DNA of 64,000 nt, from contig NW_026732030.1 in assembly GCF_028476545.1 (NCBI RefSeq), positions 310,001-374,000 of the forward strand, in the 5' to 3' direction. Positions 36,888 to 47,903 of this stretch are shown here, piece by piece. The notes beneath the pieces are model-generated. The model was not told the DNA's origin. It did not search any database and worked only from the letters and a program-made list of their open reading frames with translations. The DNA is from Physella acuta. Lineage: Eukaryota > Mollusca > Gastropoda > Physidae. Each line of letters starts with the position of its first letter. The first letter of the stretch is position 1. A program made the translations under genes and the position numbers.

Positions 36888-38829
36888 GGTAGTCAATATA
36901 ACTTGAATAATGTAAGGGTAGTCAATATAACTTGAATAATGTAAGGGTAGTCAAGATAACTTAAATAATGTAAGGGTAGTCAATATAACTTAAATAATGT
37001 AAGGGTAGTCAAGATAACTTGAATAATGTAAGGGTAGTCAATATAACTTGAATAATGTAAGGGTAGTCAATATAACTTGAATAATGTAAGGCTAGTCAAG
37101 ATAACTTAAATAATGTAAGGGTAGTCAAGATAACTTGAATAATGTAAGGGTAGTCAATATAACTTAAATAATGTAAGGGTAGCCAATATAACTTAAATAA
37201 TGTAAGGGTAGTCAATATAACTTGAATAATGTAAGGGTAGTCAATATAACTTGAATAATGTAAGGGTAGTCAATATAACTTGAATAATGTAAGGGTAGTC
37301 AATATAACTTGAATAATGTAAGGGTAGTCAATATAACTTGAACAATGTAAGGCTAGTCAAGATAACTTAAATAATGTAAGGGTAGTCAATATAACTTAAA
37401 TAATGTAAGGGTAGTCAATATAACTTAAATAATGTAAGGGTAGTCAATATAACTTGAATAATGTAAGGGTAGTCAATATAACTTGAATAATGTAAGGGTA
37501 GTCAATATAACTTGAATAATGTAAGGGTAGTCAATATAACTTGAATAATGTAAGGCTAGTCAAGATAACTTAAATAATGTAAAGGTAGTCAAGATAACTT
37601 GAATATTGTTAGGGTAGTCAATATAACTTAAATAATGTAAGGGTAGTCAATATAACTTGAATAATGTAAGGGTAGTCAATATAACTTGAATAATGTAAGG
37701 CTAGTCAAGATAACTTAAATAATGTAAAGGTAGTCAAGATAACTTGAATATTGTTAGGGTAGTCAATATAACTTGAATAATGTAAGGGTAGTCAATATAA
37801 CTTGAATAATGTAAGGGTAGTCAATATAACTTGAACAATGTAAGGCTAGTCAAGATAACTTAAATAATGTAAGGGTAGTCAATATAACTTAAATAATGTA
37901 AGGGTAGTCAATATAACTTAAATAATGTAAGGGTAGTCAATATAACTTGAATAATGTAAGGGTAGTCAATATAACTTGAATAATGTAAGGGTAGTCAATA
38001 TAACTTGAATAATGTAAGGGTAGTCAATATAACTTGAATAATGTAAGGCTAGTCAAGATAACTTAAATAATGTAAAGGTAGTCAAGATAACTTGAATATT
38101 GTTAGGGTAGTCAATATAACTTAAATAATGTAAGGGTAGTCAATATAACTTGAATAATGTAAGGGTAGTCAATATAACTTAAATAATGTAAGGGTAGTCA
38201 ATATAACTTGAATAATGTAAAGGTAGTCAAGATAACTTGAATAATGTTAGGGTAGTCAATATAACTTGAATAATGTAAGGGTAGTCAATATAACTTGAAT
38301 AATGTAAGGGTAGTCAACTATGGCATGAACTAAAGTGGCTCGCCCAGGACAGGGTGGAATGGCGGAGATTTGTTGTTGCCCTATACTCCACAGGGAGTGA
38401 TGAGGATTAAGTAAGTAAGTAAGTAAGTCAATATAACTTGAATAATGTAAGGGTAGTCAATATAACTTGAATAATGTTAGGGTAGTCAATATAACTTGAA
38501 TAATGTAAGGGTAGTCAATATAACTTGAATAATGTAAGGGTAGTCAATATAACTTGAATAATGTAAGGGTAGTCAATATAACTTGAATAATGTTAGGGTA
38601 GTCAATATAACTTGAATAATGTAAGGGTAGTCAAGATAACTTGAATAATGTAAGGGTAGTCAATATAACTTGAATAATGTAAGGGTAGTCAATATAACTT
38701 GAATAATGTTAGGGTAGTCAATATAACTTGAATAATGTTAGGGTAGTCAATATAACTTGAATAATGTAAGGGTAGTCAATATAACTTAAATAATGTTAGG
38801 GTAGTCAATATAACTTGAATAAAGACAAG
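36888..38829 (+). repeat. 29-bp satellite array, about 62 units, interrupted by a LINE
   Basis: The unit is TAATGTAAGGGTAGTCAATA followed by TAACTTGAA (29 bp). Variants (GGCTAG, AAAGGTAG, GATAACTT, TATTGTTAGG, AACAATG) recur at an offset of 493 bp, which is 17 units. Non-coding. Confidence 0.95.
38318..38425 (+). mobile_element. 5'-truncated LINE insertion (108 bp) inside the satellite
   Basis: The insert encodes the last residues of a LINE ORF2 (LKWLAQDRVEWRRF, then VVALYSTGSDED and a stop) followed by a (TAAG)n tail. It is flanked by AGTCAA (38312-38317 and 38426-38431), part of the satellite unit, which is a short target-site duplication. Confidence 0.85.
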
Positions 38830-38934
38830 AAAAGGGGAGACTAGTTTTGATAAGAAAGAAAGTTGAATAGATACAAGTAGAAGCTATACTAGAGCAGAAA
38901 AAAACTCATTTCCCAATGTAGAGGCAGGTAACAT

Positions 38935-39070
38935 ATACAGTCCTGTACCACATCATATACAGTCATGTACCACATCATATACAGTCATGTACCACATCAT
39001 ATACAGTCATGTACCACATCATATACAGTCATGTACCACATCATATACAGTCATGTACCGCATCATATAC
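38935..39070. repeat. 22-bp minisatellite, six units
   Basis: Unit CATATACAGTCATGTACCACAT split at any point; nearly identical copies, downstream (3') of gene B. Confidence 0.9.
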
Positions 39071-39311
39071 AAACAAGTCTCACTTTCTTTGTAATTGTGT
39101 GAATAGACTCAATTTGATTCATTTTCTTTATTGCAATAATTCTGACTAAATTAGATATATATATATTTATTTATTATTGATTTAATACATTAGGAAAATA
39201 AACTAATAAAAAGGAATTATTAATAATTATACATCAATTTTAAAATCCTAAGAACAATACCACTGTGGAAAAACAAGTGGAGTTTTATATAACCGCCCCG
39301 ACAATTTGTTT

Positions 39312-40370
39312 TTAATCGTCACTGTTTGGGAAATATTTTCCCACCATCTCTTTAATGTTGGCATCGAGTTCGCCACGAGCCAACTTTGCGCATGTGCAAT
39401 CAAAACTCTCAGCACGTTTGAGGTTTGCCGAGAAAGTGAAGTCATCTATTTGTCCTGAGGCGGATATGACGTCATCCCCCTTGCAACAGTACACGACGTT
39501 GTTTCGCGTGATCGTTCTGCTGCTGGCATTGGCGCTGACAGTACACCTGTTCCCGCTGAAACACTTGTATTCTGATGGATCAAACAGACGAAAACATTTT
39601 AAAATTCCGTTTTCACTATCTGAGGTTGTTTACATGTTAGACATTTCGTCCTTCAAGTAAGAAAAACTGTATCCAATATCTTAAACATATTTGCAAATAT
39701 TGACATAATTATATTGTTTAATTTATGATCTAAGGATATCTGAGAAATAAACGTCTAAATGTTCACTATATAATGCAATGTTACAACTTGCCAATGAAAA
39801 TATAATTAATTATGTTTAGCCTATAAACTGAATCAATGACAACAAATGGCTTTTGATAATTGAAAGATTTTTTTGACCTGTACATATCGTTGAATTATGA
39901 ATTTTAAAAGATATACCGTTAAATACTGAATTGGTGCAAGATAGAGATAGAATGTATAGCGAAAAGGAACCACAAAAACGGTTATAACATTATAAAAGAT
40001 GATAGTGTTATATAGGAACCACAAAAACGTTAAAACATTATAAAAAAGATAGTGATATATAGGAATCACAAAAACGGTTATAACATTATAAAAAGAAGTT
40101 AGTGATGTATATGAACCACAAAACGGTTATAACATTATACAAAAGATAGTGATATATATGGGAACTACAAAAACGTTATAACATTATAAAACAAGATAGT
40201 GATATATAGGAACCACAAAAACGGTTATAACATTATACAAAAGATATATTTCATATTCCACTATTGTAAACGACGAGGATAGACATTTTTAAAATACCTT
40301 TTTTACTGTCGCATTGGCTCAGGCATATACAACTGACCAACACCAGGACAAATATTTCAAGCTTGACCAT
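39312..40370 (-). CDS. Gene B: secreted six-cysteine protein, paralogue of gene A
   Basis: Two exons on the minus strand, 40370-40298 and 39571-39312, phase-1 intron (AAAAAAG|GTATTT ... CATCAG|AA), 110 residues. The signal peptide MVKLEIFVLVLVSCICLSQC is followed by DSKK, very like gene A (LVLVLVS and CD(D/S)KK shared; exon 1 is exactly 73 nt in both). The mature part has YKCFSGNRC, 18 residues, CC, KGDDVIS, and CTC after a further 21, then a short helix-like C-terminus ending PNSDD. It lacks the acidic insert of gene A. A plus-strand frame over exon 2 is an antisense shadow. AATAAA on the minus strand lies at 39127-39132. Function unknown. Confidence 0.85.
39940..40255. repeat. About 46-bp minisatellite in the intron of gene B
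   Basis: Five to six copies built on AGGAACCACAAAAACGGTTA followed by TAACATTATAAAA(G)ATAGTG, with small indels. Confidence 0.85.
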
Positions 40371-41250
40371 CGTGGACTGAAGACTTTCTCCTGGATCAAA
40401 CTTCGGCAAATTTCAGTAATGACTTTCTTCCAGACCGTTGGTTCACTTTTTAATAAGACCTCACTCTTTCTAGAACATTCTTTTATGCCAAAGCCCAGTC
40501 GAGGGGTATGACGTATTCGAAGACAATGGCAGGAGCAGATGTTACCTAGGAAGAAAGAAACTTCGTGGATCGATGGGGCTACTGAAAGATGTAAGTGGCG
40601 ATCTGAGAATTGTTTCCTTACACTTTTTTGATTTGATTCGAGATTACTTGCCTAACAATGGCTGTTTGACTGACAGATGTCTACACAGGGGTTTGGTTAA
40701 CAAATTATTTTCAGCAAAACTACACACGTGCCCACGATAGTCAGTAAATTACACACATTCATTTAAAGTAATGAAATCGATTACAACCATTCATTTAAAA
40801 TAATAAAATCGATTTCCTACACTAATAAAATTGATTTCATACTTTCATGAAGATTAGACATGTTTATCTATACTAACGAACCGACTACACATATTCACTT
40901 AAACAGAATCGATTATAATAATTTACATAAACTAACAAAATCGATTGTGCAATCGATGTTAACTAATGAATAGGTTACACACAGCCATTTAAACTAACAA
41001 AATAAGTCACACACATTTAAACTAAAAAACAGATTTCACACATTTATCTAAACTATCGAACTGATTACAACTTTTATCTAAACTAACGAACCAATTACAC
41101 ATTTATCTAAACTAACGAACCAATTACACATTTACTAACGAACCAATTACACATTTATCTATTCTAAACTAACGAACCAATTACACATTTATCTATTCTA
41201 AACTAACGAACTGATTACACATTTATCTATTCTAAATTAACGAACCAATT
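40371..41250. repeat. Gene B 5' flank, then degenerate AACTAACGAA(C)CAATTACACA repeats
   Basis: From about 40740 loose ATTTAAACTAACAAAATCGAT words appear; from 41040 they tighten into a 28-36-bp array (ACTAACGAACCAATTACACA plus TTTATCTA). The first 370 bp next to gene B, where its promoter should lie, show no clear TATA box. Confidence 0.6.
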
Positions 41251-41256
41251 AATAGG

Positions 41257-42205
41257 TTAATGGGGGTCAGACACCTTCTACTCACTTGTTTTAATGGGGG
41301 GGGGGGGTCAGACACCTTCTACTCACCTGTTTTAATGGGGGGAGGGTGGTGGTTAGACACCTTCTACTACCCTGTTTTAATGGGGCGGGGGGGGGGGGGG
41401 TCAGACACCTTCTACTCACTTGTTTTAATGGGGGGGGGGGTCAGACACCTTCTACTCACTTGTTTTAATGGGGGGGGGGTCAGACACCTTCTACTCACTT
41501 GTTTTAATGGGGGGGTCAGTCACCTTCTACTCACTTGTTTTAATGGGGGGGGGGGGGGGGGTCAGACACCTTCTACTCACTTGTTTTAATGGGGGGAGGG
41601 GGGGGGTCAGACACCTTCTACTCACTTGTTTTAATGGGGGGGGGGGGTCAGACACCTTCTACTCCCCTGTTTTATTGGGGGCAAACACCTTCTACTCCCC
41701 TGTTTTATTGGGGGTCAGACACCTTCTATTCACCTGTTTTATTGGGGGTCAAACACCTTCTACTCGCATGTTTTATTGGGGGTCAGACACCTTCTATTCA
41801 CTTGTTTTAATGGGGGGGGGGTCAGACACCTTCTACTCACTTGTTTTAATGGGGGGGTCAGACACCTTCTACTCACCTGTTTTAATGGGGGGGGGGGTGG
41901 AGTCAGACACCTTCTACTCCCCTGTTTTATTGGGGGTCAGACACCTTCTATTCACCTGTTTTATTGGGGGTCAGACACCTTCTATTCACCTGTTTTATTG
42001 GGGGTCAAACACCTTCTACTCGCCTGTTTTATTGGGGGTCAGACACCTTCTATTCACCTGTTTTATTGGGGGTCAAACACCTTCTACTCGCCTGTTTTAT
42101 TGGGGGTCAGACACCTTCTATTCACCTGTTTTATTGGGGGTCAAACACCTTCTACTCGCCTGTTTTAATAGGGGTCAGACACCTTCTACTCACCCCATAA
42201 CACAC
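41257..42205 (+). repeat. 34-44-bp minisatellite with poly-G core, about 25 units
   Basis: Unit: GGTCAGACACCTTCTACTCA followed by CTTGTTTTA(A/T)T and a G-run of 5-14. Unit length varies with the G-run. Apparent open frames (GGSDTFYSLVLM type) follow from the repeat and have no splice or start signals. Confidence 0.95.
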
Positions 42206-42436
42206 CAACTGTCTCGCGTCAGGTTACAGCTAGAGTAAAAAGGGCCGCTCGTATTGTGATTATTACTCTCAGTTAAAATTGGTCAATACAATAAAACTAC
42301 AATTACATTTTCTTTTTTTAAATTACCGTTGAAAGTGTTGAACTTATTTTTTCTGTAAACTAAATCAACTAGTTCTTGAAAATTGTCATATTACGGCCAG
42401 GAACTTATCATACATATTTTTTGCCACCGACAATAT

Positions 42437-42473
<37 letters not shown>

Positions 42474-43400
42474 TGTGTGAAGGGGGCGTGTTATGTAATA
42501 CAAAGGACTTTCAAAAGGCCGACATGAACAAATGGCTGACAGTTCATTAGACCAGCTATCTGTGGCGGCTATTCTAAAACTATTCACCACTTTCTAAACA
42601 TGTTCTTTCCTGAGTTCCTAGCTTTAAAGATTGTTTAGATGTGAAATATCTTATCTGATTTAATTTTCTTATCTCTTGTAGCCCACACATAAAGCAGATC
42701 TACTCTAATTTTAATAAGCAAATACAAAAAAATGTAATCGATACTTTCTCTGTTTAAAAAAACATTTAACATTGGCTCATCATTTTACATCTTTTAGTTT
42801 TATTTCTTTCCTGAAGTTAAACACGCACGCACGCACGCACGCACGCACACATACACACACACACAACGACACCCACACACACACACACGCACTTATACAC
42901 ACACATATGCGCTAAGATCTCAACTTTGATTCCCTATGGTTATATTATCTATATTTTAAAAATGGCACCAACCCTTGCCAGGCCACAGCCCACAACCCAT
43001 GTAGGAAAATTACCTCACAACAAGATGACACCACTGGTCGAACATGACAACACACCTGTCTGTGCTGTCCCACTCCATGTCCCTACATGTAACAGGTGGG
43101 CTGGGCAGATGACAGTTCGCTAATGAGACACTGTCTGTTTCAGCCCTTTTTTCTCTTAGTTTATTAGCCACTTGGTTCATCCCTGGCAACAAAATAATTT
43201 GTTTGTAAACATTTGGCCCGGCTCTAGCTTCTAATTAGGACATTGGGTGAAGGTCATCTCCAGTCACTAATCACAGCTCAGGGCTTGGAAAACTAATCAG
43301 TTGCTTTAGAGGGGAAAAAAAACGTAGAGCCATTTAGTGAATGCCAGAGGTAGCTATGATCAGTGGTAGATAACATCAGGTGGAAAGCGATCTGTTTTGT
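42206..43400. other. Spacer before gene C with microsatellites
   Basis: (TG)n at 42442-42472 and a mixed (ACGC)n/(ACAC)n tract at 42824-42904. No exon recognised. The gene C promoter should lie near its right end. Confidence 0.5.
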
Positions 43401-43409
43401 TGTCTCAAC

Positions 43410-45463
43410 ATGGCCTGGATTACATTGGCAGCGATCGTCTCTTTGTTCTCGCTCGTGGCGAGCTTGAACTCAACTGAAAGTATGTAGGTTTTAATTCACT
43501 GGCAGTTTGTAGGTTTTAATTCACTGGCAGTTTGTAGGTTTTAATTCACTGGCAGTTTGTAGGTTTTAATTCACTGACAGTATGTAAGTTTTTAATTCAC
43601 TGGCAGTTTGTAGGTTTTAATTCACTGGCAGTTTGTAGGTTTTAATTCACTGACAGGTTGTAGGTTTTAATTCACTGACAGTATGTAAGTTTTTAATTCA
43701 CTGGCAGTTTGTAGGTTTTAATTCACTGGCAGTTTGTAGGTTTTAAGTCACTGACAGTTTGTAGGTTTTAATTCACTGACAGTTTGTAGACTTTAATTCA
43801 CTGGCAGTTTGTAGGTTTTAATTCACTGACAGTTTGTAGGTTTTAATTCACTGACAGTTTGTAGGTTTTAATTCACTGACAGTTTGTAGTTTATAGGTTT
43901 TAATTCACTGACAGTTTTTAGTGCGTAGGTTTTAACTCATTGACAGTATGTTGGTTTTAATTCACTGACAGTTTGTAGTTTATAGGTTTTAATTCACTGA
44001 CTGTTTGTTGTTTAATTTTGTTTATAGGTTTTAATTCACTAACAGTATGTAGGTTTTAATTCACTGACAGTTACTAGTTTTTAGGTTTTAATTCACTGAC
44101 AGTTTGTGGTACCTCGTTTTTAACTAGTTTGTAGTTCCTAGTTTTTAATTAACTTACAGTTTGAAGTTCCTAGTTTTTGAATTATTTGAAAGTTTGTAGT
44201 ACATAGTTTTTAACTGACTGACAGTTTGCAACTCATAGTTTTTACTATACTAATTGACATTTTGTAGTTCATATTTTAATTAACTGACTGTTTTCACTTC
44301 ATAGTTTTTAATTAACTGACAGTTTGCACTTCATAGTTTTTAATTAACTGACAGTTTACGCTTCATAGTTTTTAATTAACTGATAGTTTGCAGTTCATAG
44401 TTTTTAATTCAACTGAGAATCTATTTGATTGTTCATAACTAAGCAGTGTACTAACCTTATGCGACCTAGCCAGTAGAAAAAAAATGTGAGCAGCATTACT
44501 AAATTATTTTTATAGGCCCAACTCACATTAAAACATCAATAAAATATTTTTAAGAATCTAGAAAAAAATTGTTTTCTGTTCAAAATTAATAACCAGTAGG
44601 ACTCTCTACGAACAATTTTTAAACTCTTGGTTTCAACTCATTTACATGGTTTAAATTTTGTAAAGACTGGCTTAAACAGTTTAAGGGGATAACAAAACAG
44701 AGAATTAGTCATCACGCCACTAAACCGTTTAAAAAGACAAACACCTCACCCCTACCCCATTTGAAAAGACAAGCACCTCACCCCTAACCTATTTGAAAAG
44801 ACAAACACCTCACCCCTAACCTATTTGAAAAGTCAAACACCTCACCCCTAACCTATTTGAAAAGACAAACACCTCACCCCTAACCTATTTGAAAAGACAA
44901 ACACCTCACCCCTAACCTATTTGAAAAGTCAAACACCTCACCCCTACCCCATTTGAAAAGACAAACACCTCACCCCTACCCTATTTGAAAAGACTAGCAT
45001 ATTCTCGCCTCACCAATCTTCAAACAGGATTAAAAAAAACGCACCCGCAACACCATAATAGGAAAAGACAAGTCTCAGACTAGATATGCTAATTAAAGTT
45101 TTTACACATTTATCTGTTTTCAATTTGATAAATTTGACATTTTTTCTAAATCACCAAGCTTACACATGCCTAGACACAGAACAGTGCAAGACAGAAACGA
45201 ATCCGTCTTTCAGCATCATCAACGGCGTGGTCCTGTGCTGCAGGAGTGGCGACAGCATCAGCATCGGCTCCTTGAGTTTCAGCGACGGCAGCGCCATCGG
45301 TAGACGCAGCCTGTCGTGCGTGTGTCGGGTAGTGGACAAGGCTCTGTCTGCCCAGCTGCTCCAAGTGGGGGCTAACGTCACCAGTTACGTGGGGGAGGTC
45401 ATGACCTCGGTCGGTGATATGCTCAAGAACTTGGAAACTCAATTGGGTCATTTGTTCAACTAA
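43410..45463 (+). CDS. Gene C: secreted six-cysteine protein, paralogue of A and B on the opposite strand
   Basis: Exons 43410-43479 and 45159-45463, phase-1 intron (GAAA|GTATGT ... CACCAAG|CT), 124 residues. Signal peptide MAWITLAAIVSLFSLVASL. The mature part has YTCLDTEQC, 16 residues, CC, then R-x-GDSISI and CVC after a further 17, and a long Leu/Val-rich amphipathic stretch (VVDKALSAQLLQVGANVTSY) ending LGHLFN. The block (I/V)NGV-x-x-CC aligns with VNGVKYCC of gene A and RNNVVYCC of gene B, and the intron lies at the same place before Y-x-C, so homology is convincing although overall identity is low. NVTS is a possible glycosylation site. AATAAA at 45500-45505. Function unknown. Confidence 0.85.
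43474..44420 (+). repeat. 25-bp minisatellite beginning at the splice donor of gene C
   Basis: The unit GTAGGTTTTAATTCACTG plus (G/A)CAGTTT starts within the donor AAAGTATGTAGG itself. About 25 clean units run to 44100, then decayed 31-bp relatives (TTAACTGACAGTTTGCA plus TTCATAG) run to 44420. Some units read CAGTATGTAAGT, close to a donor consensus. Confidence 0.9.
44730..44995 (+). repeat. 32-bp minisatellite, eight to nine units, intron of gene C
   Basis: Unit CTATTTGAAAAGACAAACAC plus CTCACCCCTAAC, very uniform. Confidence 0.9.
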
Positions 45464-45779
45464 GTCATGGCTCGTTGTGACATGAAATTTTGAGATTGAA
45501 ATAAAATTTTGTCTCATTTTTCGTACAACTGCTATGCTATACATAAATTTAAAAAAATAAAACAAACGCATATAAAGTTGTTAACTGACATTGTTTATTT
45601 ATGATAAAAATGTTTATTTTGGTGTACAAAAGTATTAAACTGTTCTTTTAACCCTAAAGTGTTTTGACTTTTTAAACGATAAGCGGATATTTCGACTTGT
45701 ATTGGTCCCTCCATTCCTTCATTTTGTATTGGTCACACTATTTCTACACTTTCTATATATATTCCACCACTGTGATTTC

Positions 45780-46475
45780 ACTCCATTCCTCCACCATTCA
45801 TCCACTGTTGTCTCACCATCCCTCCACAGTTGTCTCATCATTCATCCACTTTGTCTCATAATTCATCCACTTTTCCTCACCATTTATCCAATGTTGTCTC
45901 ACCATTCATCCCCTTTGTCTCACCATTTATCCACTGTTGTCTCACCATTTATCCACAGTTGTCTCACCTTCCTCCACTTTGTGTTGTCTCACCATTCATC
46001 CACTTTGTCTCACCATTTATCCACTGTTGTCTCACCATTTATCCACTGTTGTCTCACCTTCCTCCACTTTGTGTTGTCTCACCATTCATCCACTTTGTCT
46101 CACCATTTATCCACTGTTGTCTCACCTTCCTCCACTTTGTGTTGTCTCACCATTCATCCACTTTGTCTCACCATTTATCCACTGTTGTCTCACCATCCAT
46201 CCACTTTGTCTCACCGTTTATTCACTATTGTCTCACCATTCTTCCACCGTTGCCTCACCATTCCACCACTGTTGTCTCACCATTCCTCCATTTTGTCTCA
46301 CCATTCCTCCATTTTGTCTCACCATTCCTCCACTTTGTGTTGTTTTACCACTTTTCCACTATTATCTATCTCACCATTCCCCCACTGTTGTCTCACCATT
46401 CTTCCACCATTTTTGTCTCACCATTCCTCCAATATTGTCTCACCTTTCCTGTACGACTGTCTGACCATCCCGTCA
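45780..46475 (+). repeat. About 22-bp minisatellite, about 32 units
   Basis: Unit CACTGTTGTCTCACCATTCA plus TC with many small indels. His/Ser/Pro-rich frames open in all three frames are by-products. Confidence 0.9.
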
Positions 46476-46723
46476 ATGTGATTTCCCCATCCTTTCACAT
46501 TTGTCTAACCATTCTCCCACCTCATTACACCATAACTACACTTCTTACTGGCCATAGCATTCCTCCAAACAATACTGTAAGGATGTGCTAAAAACAAAGG
46601 TTTTAAAACTAGCTTAGCCGAGATACACTTGTTTTGGCCAGGCTACATGGTTCTAGATTTGGTCAGCTACATGAGACTATAATCTCAGAGAAAATCACGC
46701 CTTAAAAAAATCAAGCCTTTATG

Positions 46724-46948
46724 CAGTGGCGTAGCTAGGATTTTTGAGCCCCTATGCAAAAAGTGTTAGTGGGCCCCTCAGAGGCTTAGCGACCCTTCCC
46801 GGCGACCGGAGACGAACTTTCGATTTGCACCCCCCCCTCAGACTTTCGATTTGCACCCCCCCCCCCCTCAAACTTTCAAAAAAGGGCCCCTATTTGCCTT
46901 GGGCCCCTATGCCTTGCTTACGCTTGCTTTACGGTAGCTACGCCACTG
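46724..46948. mobile_element. CAGTGGCGTAG-family miniature element with 8-bp target duplication CCTTTATG
   Basis: Ends CAGTGGCGTAGCTAGGAT and TAGCTACGCCACTG are inverted copies, flanked by CCTTTATG at 46716-46723 and 46949-46956. The core contains two CTTTCGATTTGCACCCCC words and GGGCCCCTATG words near both ends. Confidence 0.9.
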
Positions 46949-46956
46949 CCTTTATG

Positions 46957-47760
46957 GTACTGAACATAGTTGGAGAATGTAGCAATACCGAAAGATAGTT
47001 GTGTTTAGACAAAATTGAAAATTCCTCTCGTTAACTTACTGCTATTGTGGTACGGTTTACCTTGGTAGCAGAGTTTGTTTTATAAGACGTCCCAACACTC
47101 AAAGTATGTAAGTGCCATAAAGCTACAATGTAACATTCTCCAAATCCTTACGAAATATAGCAACAGCTGCTGTCAGAAAGTTGTAAGCGATCACGTAGAC
47201 AAGTTATATTGTGAGATTTACCATTGATAACGATGAAATTGCTGATGTCATTGATACACAAATTGTCGATACTTAATAAATTAAGCAGTTTCATTTTAAT
47301 TAGTGTTTAATAAAACAGTATGCCGCTGTGTGTGTGTGGGGGGGGGGGAGAATTTATCAAACACAATAGAAGAAAATACAATTTGCAGTACGGGAGGTAA
47401 GAGATAATTAAAAGATTTGATGTATAAAATTTAATTAGACATTTTTAATGCAGTTATGTCCCTTTAAATACTGGGTGAATTGTTTAATTGATGCAATGCA
47501 TTGGCGCTCGACTGGAACCAATTTTGGAGTTTTAAAGGTAGGGAGTTGCAAATGTAATTTATGTTCTTATTTATGATATGGTAAAAGCTTTTGTGTAAAA
47601 CTGTAGGATTGATTTTTATTGTTAGAAAGCTGACTAGAACTTGCTCCACAGAAAAGATTTTTGTAATATTTTTCTGTGTTATTCTTATTATTGTATTACT
47701 ATTATTAGTAATTTAGTACTTTTAGTTTAAATTTAAATTTTATCGTTTGTTATTTTAATT
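46957..47760. other. AT-rich spacer, no gene seen
   Basis: Spacer upstream of gene D with one (TG)n/poly-G tract at 47331-47349. No coding frame recognised. Confidence 0.5.
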
Positions 47761-47767
47761 TTATTAT

Positions 47768-47768
47768 T

Positions 47769-47819
<51 letters not shown>

Positions 47820-47890
47820 CATTAATATTACCATTATCATCATCATTAATATTATTACTTAAATTATTATTATTATTATCATCATCATCA
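47768..47890. repeat. (ATT)n microsatellite just upstream of the gene D start codon
   Basis: About 17 TTA units then an imperfect ATT/ATC stretch ending 14 nt before the ATG at 47904. It would lie in the promoter or 5' UTR of gene D. Confidence 0.9.
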
Positions 47891-47903
47891 ACAGTAAAGC
47901 AAG

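Noticed and set aside
36888-38829. CRISPR-like regular repeats
   Set aside because: Contiguous tandem units without spacers in a eukaryotic genome; a satellite.
41260-42238. Plus frames rich in GGSDTFYSLVLMGG
   Set aside because: The G-run length changes from unit to unit and moves the frame; the array behaves as a non-coding minisatellite.
30153-45463. Calling genes A-C conotoxin-like because of the order C-C-CC-C-C
   Set aside because: Loop sizes differ greatly from known frameworks, C-x-C is atypical, there is no propeptide and a long helix follows; cysteine order alone is not evidence.
45702-46591. Three overlapping plus frames of His/Ser/Pro-rich repeats (175-259 codons)
   Set aside because: All three frames are open over a 22-bp minisatellite, which a single selected frame would not produce; no signal peptide or splice sites.
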